A stretch of DNA of 64,000 bases from assembly GCA_028751875.1 (NCBI GenBank), contig CM054159.1, positions 7,064,254 through 7,128,253 of the forward strand, given 5' to 3'. The DNA comes from Rapana venosa (Eukaryota; Mollusca; Gastropoda; Neogastropoda; Muricidae). How positions within the stretch are numbered: the stretch's first letter is position 1; each line of letters starts with the position of its first letter. The notes beneath the pieces were generated by a model. The model was not told the DNA's origin. It ran no database searches and saw only the letters and a list, made by a program, of their open reading frames with translations. Below, one piece after another: positions 36,664-50,500 of the stretch. The position numbers and the translations under genes are program-made.

Positions 36664-38289
36664 GATTGACAATATAAGCGTGTTCAAAAACTCTGAAGGA
36701 AAATAGGTTTGAAGAAAAAAAAGCATGCAAAACTTTCACCATCGTTTTCTTACCACAACACAATCAAGCAACTCAACACAAGTATTATTTACTTTCAAGT
36801 ATTCATGATTCCATCCTTTTTCATGACTTAACAAATTGTGTCTACATCAGACACAGAATACATTCAGAAACAATTGTCAAGTAAACAACTATAAAACGAA
36901 TTGGTTTACCCTTTTTTATTTAAGCATCTTTAAAAACTTTGCAACCACACCAAAATCAGCCCCAACATAGCAACAAAAAAACAATTTTGCACTTTTTCTT
37001 CCGACTTTTAAAAAGGTTTACCCAATAGCCACTTTTTCCTTTTCTTTCCTAATTTTTTAACCCTTTGTCGGGGGCAATCGGGGGTTGTTTTTGCTGTAAA
37101 ATTTTACAAGTGGAGGAAAAGACCGCTCCGCAGATTTCTGTATTTCTGAGACACACTAATTTTTTCCACACTCTAAAAAAACTATTATGAAGTCTTCAGT
37201 TTGGGAATTTAATGTTCACCTGTTTTTTTGAAAAAATTTTTAGAGAACCCCCGTTTGTTCATCATCAAATTTTTGGCAAACATGTCATTTTATTTTAAAC
37301 TTTAAATTTTTTCTTTTCTGGCCAGGATACGGAGTTGTGTCCCTTTCACTAACTGCAATTTGACTGAAAATAAAAGAAAAACGGTTTGTATCCACGCCAG
37401 AGTTCTCGTCCATTTCTTTCACTGTCACAAAAAAAGGGTCGGGGAAAACTATTCTATCTGGTAAGACGACACAATTAATTGTATAATTCAATCAGTCATT
37501 AACAATTTTCATAGTTCTAAAGCAAGGTCCCAACTTCAAAAATTTTCTGGAAAAATCATAAAATTCTCTCACAATTAATAGTTTACGCTCCACAGCTTCA
37601 TTCGACCTGAAACCTACCGATCCAAACAGTCTTAAACCCTTTTAAAAAATCAACAGGCAAATTTCATGATTTAATGCTCACAGTCAAACTCCATCATCAA
37701 CTGCTTCACTTCAGTTTACTGAAACTCACATCCTGAAAACTTTTAAGAAGAAGACAAGATTTGACTATATTGCTTTTGTATACCACTTAAAGTCGCGGCA
37801 GTTTTCCTCATGAAATTTAGGCCCCCTCCCTCGGAGAATCATGCTCAAAATGCTCAATTTTCCCACACCTGATGATTAAAGCCACAAATGTCTAGTTTCA
37901 ATCATGTAGCCACATTTAAACCTTAGATTCTGACCCAAATTTTGATTTCAAGCCAAAACTATTCAATAACAAACAAGGGCATGTAACTAATTTGAAAAAA
38001 AATCCTCGGAGCCCTTTTTCATTTTTGCTCCGCTTTCTTTTCTTCTCACTTCTAAATTACACACTCTGCTAAGTCTCGCAGGCTTCAAACACTGCAGACC
38101 CTTTCTCGATCACCCCTGCAACTTTTCCTTCCTACCGTACATTCGTCTCCCTCCCGTTTCAACTAACCCTTTACCGCCCTCTAACCCTCCTCCATCCACG
38201 TCACTGCCCACACCCCACCGTTCTCTCATCCATTTCTTCCCTCACCTGTCCCCTTTCCTTCAAACGCCCGCCACACTGTACGCGGGGGT
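36664..38289. other. A/C-rich sequence, probably MTPAP 3' region, of doubtful consensus quality
   Basis: No coding frame was recognised. Homopolymers of every base are unusually common. TTTATT (AATAAA on the - strand) occurs near 36912 and 37290 and could serve as the MTPAP poly(A) signal. The end of MTPAP coding sequence was not located. Confidence 0.4.
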
Positions 38290-38573
38290 CGGGGGGGGGT
38301 TTGTACGCCGGGGTTCAAACAGACAAAAAAACCCCCAAAGGGTTCGAACCGTCGGGGATTTTTCGCTCCAACACCGCAAGGCCCGATCAGGGGGCCCCTC
38401 ATCGGTGATGTAGTGGGACTGACGTTCATGCGACGTTTTTGGCCCACGCCGGGGGGGTTCTCGATGTGCAGGGGCTGGGGAACGGTTTGGGGAAGGTGCC
38501 CCCCTTCGATCAGAGACGGCCGTGGCTGCGAAGTCAAAGGGGGCAAAAGTGGAAGAACTTTTTCAGCAGTCGT
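38290..38573 (-). pseudogene. MTPAP: MTPAP exon 8 (PAP-associated domain), frameshifted
   Basis: Acceptor CACCATTTTCAG ends at 38574. Pieces in different frames: [68 protein letters not shown]. Their order matches the vertebrate C-terminal domain (FFxYF, IQNPFE, WGLVSLLLP). At least four indels separate them, several in homopolymers. The surrounding 2.4 kb has the same character, so assembly error is more likely than gene loss. Confidence 0.8.
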
Positions 38574-40922
38574 CTGAAAATGGTGAAAAAAAGCACATTT
38601 TAAAGCTTCATGTGCTTGATTTTATGAAAGCAAAAGAATTCTTTCAGCAGCTCGTCGAAAGGTGAAAAAAATGCACAGTTTAAAAGTTTCCCGGCGTGTT
38701 TTGTAAAAAAGCAAAAAAATTCTTTCACAGCTCATCTGAATGGGAATAAGCACATTTTAAAGTTTTCACTGTGCGTGATTTTATGAAATGCAAAAAAATT
38801 TTCTTTCAGCAGTCATCTGAAAGGGTGAAAATGCACATTTTTAAAGTTTCACTGTGCGGATTTACAAAAAAAATTGACTTACTTTATTAAAACAAAAAAA
38901 AAGAGGAAAGGGTGGGGAGAGATCACATTTTAAAAAAAATTTTAGGTAAAATTTTGCTTTTTTAAAAATTTAAAAAGACCATACAAGCCCAAAATAGCAA
39001 TTTAGCAAACAAACAAAAAACACCCCACAAAACAAAAAATACTTGAAAAAAAATCAAACCAAAACATCTGTGATAGGCTCACTTTTCTTAGAATTCTAAA
39101 AATGTAGTTTCATCACAATGACTTGAAATTTCAAGTAATCCTCAATCTTTTATTATCCTTTTTGACATAATTTTCATCCTTTTCTGCTTACCAATAAAGA
39201 AAGAATACATAAATCTTTTAACTTGACACTTTGGTACAGTAAGGCATTTTTGTGATTACATGCAGATTGTTTTTTATCCCCACAAATGGCCTTACCTAAA
39301 GGCTGAGTGTTGGAGGAGAGGGGCACCTTAGCCACATCGGTGACAAAAGCGTAGTCGACATCATCGATGATGAAGTGATCGTTAGGACCTGTAACATTAT
39401 GGTGATAAAATATGCTGAGCAGAAGATTGCTATGGGAACAGCAGACAGCACAATGACGATAAAAAGATGACACCAACATCAGACAAGAGTGAGACTTATT
39501 ATTCATATGGAACACACAGACTCACACATGCAAGCAAATGATAAACACACAAGTATGCAAGCCCTTACATGCTTGAGTCCATGTGCATACAGGCATGCAT
39601 GCATACACACACACACACACACACACACACAAATGATGACAACCATCTTTAACATAAAATTATATTTTTTGTGCAACTATTGCTGTCTGTCACATGAGTG
39701 AAAATGTGTTGCAACACCGTTAAGCACCTAACGAGTCAGGCCCAGTCCATCTGACTTTGGCAAGGAAGAAAATGATCTTTTAAGTCTTTCTGGGGTAAAA
39801 AAAAAAAAAAAAAAAAGGCAGGAGACTGGACCAAGAAGGCAAGAAAAGAGACAAGAAGAAAGCGACATGAAGAAAAGTAACAAGACAGAAAGAAAAAGAG
39901 AGATAGAAAACTACATCCCACAGCTGTCACTTTTGCCCACTTTCAGCTGCTATTATCCATTCCATCCCATCCCAGCCCAGCTGGTGCTAATTACAGCAGG
40001 AACTGACCACACTGGGACTAGGTGAAAGGCAGGGGCACGCTAAATTAAGTACTCTTGACCGAGTGGATGTTGGATGTGCGCGCTGTGGACCATATTATTT
40101 ATTTATTTATTTATTCTTTTATAGCGAGGATAATGGAATAAGCACTCATGTGTGCTTTTTTACATCCAGTCCCCGTGTGTATGCGGTTTTGTCAATTTTC
40201 TCATCTGTTCCTACCGGCACACAATGGCCTACGCTTTCGAAAAGCGGAACAGGATTTAACGTGTGCGCAAGATGTTCCGCATGCGTTCGCACACGGGGGG
40301 CCTCGGTTTACAGTCTCCATCCGCAGGACTTTTGACATTCAGTTCCGATTTTTTTTTTGGTGTCAAACTGGGAAGAGAAGAAAGGGCGAGGAGGCTGGGA
40401 ATCGAACCCACAACCTCACGGCTTACTTAATAATAATAATAATAATAATAATAACTGGAATTTTTATAGCGCTGTATCTTGCACAGACAAATCAAAGCGC
40501 TTGCACTCAACTCATTCTTACACAGTCATACAACCAATAGCAAGTAATAGTTCTAACAAGTCCAAATGTGCAAACACACACACACACACACACACAGGTT
40601 ATACACTTTGGCAGGGTGATGGGAGTTTTTTTGGCTGTTGAAAAGCTATGAAATGAAACAGGAGAGGAAAATCTTAGCTTTGAAACAAATACGTCTCGAG
40701 GCCGGATTTAAAAGAGTCACAAGAAGGCCTTTGGCGAAGAGAGATAGGGAGGCCATTCCAAATCGATGGACTTGTTGGGCAGGTTCGAACGTCTTCAACC
40801 CTCCTGCCACACACCCTTCATTTATTTCATTTATACCACTTTAAGTCACGAGATTTCTCTGCGTGAAATTCGAGCTGCTCTCCCCGGGGAGAGCACGTCG
40901 CCACAAGAGCAGCGCCACCCTT

Positions 40923-40980
<58 letters not shown>

Positions 40981-41107
40981 AGAGGTTTGTCTGCAACTAT
41001 ATTTGTTTCCCTATAAGAGTGGCTTTTTTCTAAGAATTTTGCCAGGGACAACTCCCTTGTTGCCGTGGGTTCTTTTACGTGCGCTAAATAATTTTGTGTA
41101 ACACACG

Positions 41108-41138
<31 letters not shown>

Positions 41139-43781
41139 TAGCGCCCAGACCACCACTCATGGTCTAATGGATGGGGGGAGAAAGTTTCGGGCCCAGACGG
41201 GATACGAACCACCGCACACTTCCGACCCCCAAACTTTTTGCTTTCTAGACAGGCGTGTTACCTCTAGACCACCGATCCATATTCATCCATAATCCCTAAC
41301 CCCCGATCCATAATCATATCCATATTCCCCCCCTCCCTTTCCACATGCAAGACACTTTACTCCTATTTTCCTCACTCCACCCAGGTGTACAAGTGGGTAC
41401 CAGCTCTGCTGGGGAAGTATCTGGCGACAGACTAGCGTCCTGTCACAGGGGTGGTGGTGAAAAACCATCAGTTCGCTTAACGCTACAGAAACCGGGATAA
41501 GCTCCGGCTCTATGGGCCTTCTGGCTCGAAAGAACATACTTTCCACACGCACTCACTCACCAGCCAGCTTCTGCAGGAGCCTCAAGGGGGGCAGCACCGG
41601 CGGGGAGGGGCGGGTCTGGAGGAAGGTCACCAGCAAGGTCAGCAAGGTGAAGCTGGACGGCCAGGGTCCGGGGTGAGGGCGCGTCAGGTCGCGCGACCTG
41701 CCCCACTGCTTGACCGTGGTCAGCAGCACGCGTACGCGAGGGTCCGCTTCTCCCAGCAGGTACATCAGCTCCGACATCTTCCTCCCTGACCTGCTCACGC
41801 ACACACACACACGCGCACGCCCGCACGCACGCAGTTAGTTTGTTTGTCGGTGAAAAGGTTGGGGGTGGGTGGGGAGGGGGGAGGGAGGGGAAGGAAGGGG
41901 GTGAGAGAGGGGGGGGGGGGGGGGGGGATGGATTGCCGCCTGGTTTGGTTGGTTGGTTGGTTAGAGCGTTGTGTGTTGCGTTGTTGTGATCTGCTGACCA
42001 CCCGGGGTTCGAATCCCGTTCCAAGGGGGGGGATATTTTCTCCTTTGGAGTTGACATCAGTGCCGACTTCACTACTCTCTCCCCCACCCCACCATCACCC
42101 AAAAATGCCCTTCGGATGAGACTATAAACCGAGGTTCCATGTATGAGCACATGCAGAACATCTCGTGCACATGTTAAAACCTGTTCCGCTTTTTGGAAGA
42201 GTAGGCCATTGTGTGCTGGTTGAAACAGATGACAAAATTTTAAAAAACTGCATACACATGGGGACTGGATGAAAAAAGCACACAAGCACTTATTCCATTA
42301 TCCTCAAAATAAAAAGGAAAAAAAGGTATGGATACTGAACTTGCGTAGGACACTATCCTGTCGTATGCTGCACTAGATGACAGTGACGGTGATGTTGGTG
42401 ATCTACACACCTGCCTGGAAAAGGAGAAGTCGCCAGTTCAATCCCTGTTTGAACCTGAATGTTTCCTCCAACTGTTTTGACTTTAAATGGTGGTCTGTGT
42501 GCTAGTCTTTGTGATGAGACCATAAACCAAGGTTCTGTGTGCAACACATATTTAGCACGTGTAAAAGAACCCACATAACAAAGAGTTGTCCTTGGTAAAA
42601 TTCTGTAGAAGAAAAGCCACTCTCAAAGGGAAACAAGTGCAGTTGTAAATAGGAAAATGCATCAAAATGTGTAGTGCTGCTCTTGTGGTGACAATGAGAT
42701 CTATTCTTTATTCTGAAAAGAAAAGCTCTGCAATAAATTTGTTATCAGTATTCTGTATCAGTTTACCAACATATTTTTGACTTTCTGTAAAGTCAACACT
42801 CAGGACAAAACGCTGGTGTGTCCTCCATGAGTTCAAAACGCACATCACTGCTTTCATTATTATGCTATAAAAACCTATACTTTCGCTAGTTTTATTGTCT
42901 GTGTTTAAGTGTTGCCATTGTCTGCATGCATTAACAATTTTTAAAAAATTTTTAATATGTTTACCTTGTTTTCAACTCAGCTGACTACCAAAAAAACAAA
43001 AAAGACCAGAAACAAAAAGAAAAGAGGAAATTCCTGGGAAGAATTTCCTGAAAATTGGGACATTTTTCATATTGAATAAAATCACAACATCCACCCTCCC
43101 TCCCCCCCCCCCCCAAAAAAAAAAAAAAAAAATTTACAAACCACAAAGTGAGTAAACCTGTGGAGTAATATTATACAGCTCACATGTCAACACTATAGAC
43201 ACTTAACCTTCAGAAAGGCTGCAGGAGTGATGAATTTATCAGTAATACTAATAAGATGGGTGATACTACTACCCCTAACAAAGCCAAAGACAACAAATCA
43301 ACATTAAAAAAAACCTCAACATTAAAAATCTTAATCCAAACAACACACCTCACAAAAATCAAAATTACAATACTAAAAAGGCTACAAATTTCATACATAA
43401 TCTGAATAACCAAACCAAACCTAACTAAACACTGATACAGAAGAAGTCCCGATTTCAACAACAAAGCATACACACACGTGCGACTTACAAATTGACATAG
43501 GAAAGATCGCAGTCAAGCGCCGTTGCTTCATGATGAAACTTGACGATGGGGACGCGAGCGTTGAGCACCTTGTTGATGCTGTGTGTGGAGGGCATGAGGC
43601 CGCGAATCATCTCCCCCATGACGTCCAGACACTGCTGACCAAACACTCGCTCCTCGTCAGAGCCACGTTTCGTCAAAAAGCGAAACCGTTTGGCGTAGTT
43701 GATGTGCTGCAACAGGGCAGAATGGGTTTCAGGTTGGTGGGTTTTTTTTTATCATCATCATCACTATCAACAACAACAACA

Positions 43782-43812
<31 letters not shown>

Positions 43813-44474
43813 CAACACTATTATTATTTTTATTTATTAGATTTGTAGGTATACATTTTTTCTGTTTTTGGTTGCTCTGTATATTTCAGATTTATTATTT
43901 CATTTAGTTTATATGGCTTGAAATTCTATAAACTATTTATTAATTTAACACCTCTGTTGTTATTTTTTTCTCCAGATTTTGCATGTACCCCAAACCCCCT
44001 TATTATGGGAACAAAAAACAATATATTTTTTTCTTTACAGGTTGGGTTTTCTTTTTTACTTCAAAGCAAGAAAACAGCCCAAGAAACTGAAAAAACAACC
44101 ACCTCCTCAACAGAAAGAGCACAAAATTCAGCAACAGAAACAGAAGTGTACAACAAAGAATGTTATAATCAAAACTCAGACACAAACAATAACTCTGGCC
44201 AGACATATCATTCAAACTGGTCACACACCCTGCCACATGTTAAATATTACATACATACCTAAAGCCACCTAGCTGACCTTTAAATCTTCCTCCAAATGAC
44301 TTCTTTAGTTTTCTTTCAATGTCCTTTTTTAAACTCCATGGGCTTATATGTGATGGGGTTAAATTCTAAGGACACATGGGTGCATGTCCATGCACATGCA
44401 CGCGCACGCACACACACACACACACACACGCACACACACACGCACACACACACACGCACACACGCACACGCACG

Positions 44475-44512
<38 letters not shown>

Positions 44513-47500
44513 CACACACCTTCGGATGAGACTATAAACCAAGGCCCCGTGTTCGAACGCATGCAGAACATCTTGCGCACACGTTAAATCCTGTTCCGCT
44601 TTTCGAAAGAGAAGGCCATGGTGTGCCAGTGGGAACAGATGACAAAATTTACAAAACCACATACACACAGGGACTGGATGTAAAAAAGCACATGAGTGCT
44701 TATTCCATTATCCTCGATATAAAAGAACAAAAAAAAAAAAAACCACACACGCACGCACGTACACGCATGCACACACACACACACTCACACTACAAAATGT
44801 TTCGAAGATTCCGGTCATTACTTCTCCTTAGCAAATTATAAAAAGATTTTATCAAAAAGATCCACCTGTGCACTCCTGCTTTGTACGCCATACAAAATAT
44901 CCACCAAATAAAATCACCACCTACATCTGGCTCAATATTCGTACACTTTCATGAAATCATCAAATCTCAACACAAATAAATCCTGGCATGATTACAAGTA
45001 CAAATACCTGCTTACTACAACCCCCCCCCCCCCCCCCCCCCAAAGTTAGTATCTCTAACACTTTATACATCTAACTGATAACAAAAAAGGAAGAACTCAC
45101 CATTTTATACATATATCTAGCTGATAACAAAAAGAAGGAAGAACTCACCATTTTATACATATATCTAACTGATAACCAAAAAAAAGAAGAACTCGCCATT
45201 TTATATATATATTTAACTGATAACCAAAAAAAGAAAGAACTCACCATTCTATACATGAATCTAACTGATAACAAAAAAAGGAAGAACTATTTCATGCATG
45301 AATCTAACTGATAACAAAAAAAAAAAAAAGGAAGAACTCACCATTTTATACATGTATCTAACTGATAACAAAAAAAGAAACTCACCATTCTATACATATA
45401 TCTAACTGATAACCAAAAAAAAGAAGAACTCACTATTTTATACATATATTTAACTGATAACCAAAAAAAGAAAGAACTCACCATTTCATACATGAATCTA
45501 ACTGATAACAAAACACACAAAAAAGGAAGAACTCACTATTTCATACATGAATCTAACTGATAACAAAACACAAAAAGAAGGAAGAACTCACCATTCTATA
45601 CATATATCTAACTGATAACAAAAAGGTACTCAACATTTTACACATATATCTAACTGATAACAAAAAATAACAAAAAAAAGGAAGAACTCACCATTTTATA
45701 CATGTATCTAACTAATAACAAAAAGATGGAAGAACTCACTATTTTATACATATATCTAACTGAATACAAAAGAAGGAAGAACTCACCATTTTATACATGT
45801 ATCTAACAGATAAGAAAAAAGTATTCAACATTTTACACATATATCTAACTGATAACAAAAAAGGGAGAACTCAACATTTTACACATATATCTAACTGATA
45901 ACCAAAAAAAAGGAAGAACTCACCATTTCATACATATATCTAACTCATAACAAACAACAACAACACAAAGGAAGCACTCACCGACTCAGGGGGACTCAGG
46001 TCCACCATCATGTCCACGTCGCACCCCTCCCACCCAAAGCCGTTGCTGGACGACCCGAAGGGCTCGATGTGGCAGAAAGGCATGCTGGTCCTGACCAGGT
46101 CCTCCACCAGGGAGCAGACGAAGAATCGCAGGCGTGAGGCGATGTCGGACAGGCTCCGGGTGTAGTGCAGAGCTTTCATTTGATCCGCCACCTGCACATT
46201 TCGATTCCATTCCACGCTGCCAGGATCCTCACAAAGAGAAAATCTGAGCACGTAACTCCTCTCTTGCCATCTCTCCAGGCACTGGCTGCCTGTGCCACTC
46301 TCTTTCTGAGCATGTAACTCCTCTCTTGCACCCTCTCCACTGGCTGCCTGTGCCACTCTCTTTCTGAGCACATAACTCCTCTCTTGCCATCTCTCCACTG
46401 GCTGCCTGTGCCACTCTCTTTCTGAGCACGTAACTCCTCTCTTGCCATCTCTCCACTGGCTGCCTGTGCCACTCTCTTTCTGAGCACATAACTCCTCTCT
46501 TGCAATCTCTCCACTGGCTGCCTGTGCCAATCTCTTTCTGAGCACATAACTCCTCTCTTGCAACCTCTCCACTGGCTGCCTGTGCCACTCTCTTTCTGAG
46601 CACATAACTCCTCTCTTGCAATCTCTCCAGGCACTGGCTGCCTGTGCCACTCTCTTTCTGAGCACGTAACTCCTCTCTTGCCATCTCTCCACTGGCTGCC
46701 TGTGCCACTCTCTTTGTGAGCACATAACTCCTCTCTTGCCATCTCTCCACTGGCTGCCTGTGCCACTCTCTTTCTGAGCACATAACTCCTCTCTTGCCAT
46801 CTCTCCACTGGCTGCCTGTGCCACTCTCTTTGTGAGCACATAACTCCTCTCTTGCCATCTCTCCACTGGCTGCCTGTGCCACTCTCTTTCTGAGCACATA
46901 ACTCCTCTCTTGCCATCTCTCCACTGGCTGCCTGTGCCACTCTCTTTCTGAGCACATAACTCCTCTCTTGCCATCTCTCCACTGGCTGCCTGTGCCACAC
47001 AGAGAGTTAACTATAAGATCAGTGCCCTCTGTTACAAATGTCTCCACAAAACAGCTCCCTCCTACCTCTGCGACTGTCTTCACCTATATACACTCCTTCT
47101 CGTTCCCTCCGCTCTGCTGAAGATTCCTTGTGCTTACGAATACCGAGATCCAACCAGTCCGCCGTTGGCCGTCGCTCTATCTCTGTTTCTGGTCTAGTGA
47201 TCTGGAATTACCTCCCTCTCTCTCTTCGCCAAAAGCCTACTTATTACACTTTTAAATCCAGCCTCAAGACATATTTATTCCAAATATGATTTCCCCCTTT
47301 TTGTTTCATCTCAAATCTATCCCTGCCTAAAACAGCCAAAATCCCTCCACCCTGCCAAAGTGTATAATCTTTGAGTGTGTGTGTGTGTGTGCGTCTGTGT
47401 CTATGTGTGCATGTATGTACATTTGAATTTGTTAACTCTGTTAATTATTATTGGTTGTATGAGTGTGTTAAATACAAGCGCTTTGATTTCTTTTTGCAAG

Positions 47501-50500
47501 ATATAGCGCTATATAAATTCCATTTATTATTATTTTTATTATTATTATTATCAACAATACACAAGTGTCGTGTTCTGTTTTTTCTTCTTCTTCTTTCTTT
47601 CATCTTCCGCTGGTGCCCTTCGGCGTCGCGGGGAGACACAGACGTCTGTCTGCAGCTAGGCGGGAGGCTTGATATAGTGACAGGTCATGGGCTCGCAGGG
47701 TGTCAGCCACGGAGTCGCTCCATCGTCTCCTTGGTCTACCTTTGGCTTTCTAGCCATTGTGTTTGGTGGTGTATGCCCGTAGGGCTGGTTGGTTGGGCGG
47801 CATTCTAGTGAGGTGACCAAACCACCTGATCCTTTGTTGTTCGATATGGTGGAGAATTGGTGTTAGTCCGACCATGTCTCTGATCACCTCATTCTTGATC
47901 TTGTTGCGTCTGGTTTTGTTGACAGCTTTTCTCAGGCAGCGCATTTCACATGTGACCAATTTTCTCTCTAAGGCTTTTGTTAGGGCCCATGTCTGACACT
48001 GGTATGTGAGTGTTGGAACGAAGATGGCGTTGATGAGTTTTGCCTTAGTGCTCATTGGGATGCTGGAATGTTTTAGAAGGGGGGCGAGTTGGTAACTGAC
48101 TGCGTTCGCTTTCTGGCATCTTGTTTCTATCTCTCTGTCCAATTTTCCATCTTCAGTGAAGAGGCTGCCAAGGTATTTAAATTCTTTGGTCTGTTTCAGC
48201 TGGGTGCCGTTGATGTTGATGTCCAGCTTTCCTGGATTTCTGCTGACAGACATAACTTCTGTTTTGGTGATACTGATCTTCATATCATACCTCTCGCAGC
48301 TTGTGTTGAGTTGGTCTGTGTGATCTTGAAGAGCTGCTTTGTTCTGATTCATCAGGGACTGGTCGTCAGCAAATAATAGTTCGTTCAGGGCCTCAAGATC
48401 TGGGTTGGCTTCCTTTGTGATCTGGTCCATGTAGATCACGAAGAGAAGGGGAGAGAGTACGCAGCCTTGCCTGACCCCTGATGTAACCGGGAACCAGTCG
48501 GATGTTCCACTGGCTGTTCGGACTGCGCTCATACTGTTGGCATAGATTGCTCTGATGTTATCAAGCAACTGCCCCTTCACGTCGTACTGCTCCAGAGCTT
48601 GTCTCTGTTGACTCGGTCGAAAGCTTTTTCTTGATCAACGAATACTGTATGCAGGTCTTGGTTGTATTCGATGGCTATGTCACACAGCTGTCGGAGTGCG
48701 AAAATGGCATCTGTGCACCCTCTTCCTTTCCGAAAGCCAAACTGGGCATTGCTCAGTAGGTGTTCTGCTTTGGCTCTTGTGCGCTGTTCCAGAATCTTTG
48801 CATACATTTTCCCTACATGGCTGAGAAGTGAAATGCCTCTGTAGGTGCTGCAGTCTCTCTTGCTGCCCTTCTTCTTCCAAATTGGCACCACTATTGCATT
48901 TTGCCAGTCCATTGGTACTTTCCTCTCTTCCCATGCTTTTTGGAAGATGATGGTGAGCCACTTAACTTCCGTTTCTCCGCATGCAAGGATGGCTTCAGTT
49001 GTTATGCCGTCATCACCTGCCGCTTTGCCCTTTGGGCTGGTCTTAATTGCTTTTCTTGTTTCAGCTTCAAGGATTTGGGGCTCTAACTGGTCTTTATAGC
49101 GTGGTGAGAACTGAGAGCTGGAAGCTTGTACTCCAGATGGGTTTAATAGATCTTTAAGGTAATCTTCCCATCGTTTCAGAATTTCCTCTTCTTTGTGCAA
49201 TGCCTCTCCATTTGCATCATTCACTACTGTTGTTGGATTGAATGGCTCATCTCTTACTCTCATCGTCTTCACACTTTTGAAAAATTCTCTTGGGGAGTTC
49301 TTGCAAATTTCACTTAACTTCTCTCCATAAGTCGCCCAAGATTTTTCTTTGGAGGCTTTCACAACACGATTACTATGTCTTCTTGCGATTCTGTACTTGG
49401 CGTAGTCCTCTTCTGTCTTGGTCTTGGCCCAAGCTTTATATAGCTGCTTTTTTTCTTTGATGGCTTCCTTCACCTCTTGGTTCCACCAAGCTGTAGCTTT
49501 CCTGTTTTTACCTCCACATTTCTTTGTCCCGCAAACTTCCCTTAAGGTGTTCAAGAGAGCTGGCTTGAAGGTGTCCCAGACTTGCTCCATGTTGAGAGGT
49601 GTTATATCAATGGAGTCAAGTTTTTTAATGCTCGGAATCTTTAGTATGAAAGAAAATCTATCGACAAGCCTCCATGTGCACATCTTTTTCAGTATAATGG
49701 TAAACAAGGTCCAATATGCACAAACATCAAGTGAATATATTACTAACAACAATATGTTTTTGTTTTCCTGCAACAATATTTCTGATCAAGACTCTAAGAG
49801 GAAAACTGACACTAGTGATACATAACCAGTCAATAAAATATAAAACACAAACAAAAAACCCAAAGCAATAAGTAACAAACACCATCTTCATGGCACTGGA
49901 CTAGATAGACACATTATTATTGACATGCTGTTCCTGAAGAGGGAAGCATAGAGGATGCAGAAAAATCTGCTGTGTGTGATGAGAACTATCAGAGCAGAAC
50001 ACCAAACTAACAAGCAAAATAATCATTACACCCCTTACCCTGACCCACCCCAAAACATGTATCAGTATAGCTAGAACAGTAAGAACACCCCCACCCCTCT
50101 CTCTCTCTCTCTCTCGCTCGCTTCCTCGCTCGCTCACTCACTCTCTCTCTCACACACACACTCACTCACTCTCTCTCTCTCACACACACAAGCACACATA
50201 CACAACACAACACACACACACACATGCACACAAAACCCACTCACCCACCCCCACACACACACACAACACAACACAACATCACACACACACAACACACACA
50301 CAAACACTACACACAAAACACACACACACTTACACTTTCAGCAGCGATGTAGTCTTCGTTCGACAATTCTCTACTGACGACCATTTCTGGCAACACTGGC
50401 TTGCCAGGCCTATGGCGCTGAATCTGACCATTATTCATGGCGTACAGCAGGCGACTTCGAATCGGGACTTGACAGGCATCGGGAAAGTAGCTGACATGCT

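Noticed and set aside
38226..38546. A 106-codon Pro-rich - strand protein
   Set aside because: The frame mixes pieces of MTPAP exon 8 (PLHIENP) with out-of-frame sequence. It is not a separate gene.
45940..46998. A 352-codon - strand frame (plus 284- and 274-codon frames) as a novel repetitive protein gene
   Set aside because: It is created by a 58-bp tandem repeat without stops in any frame. Its only real coding part is MTPAP exon 4 at the end.
46246..46998. Regular 58-bp repeats as a CRISPR-like array
   Set aside because: There are no unique spacers: the whole 58 bases repeat. The host is eukaryotic, and the unit derives from LINE sequence.
49640..49776. A genuine N-terminal extension of the LINE frame at 47575-49640
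   Set aside because: The extra residues do not resemble LINE linker or endonuclease sequence. The frame is open by chance upstream of the truncation point.
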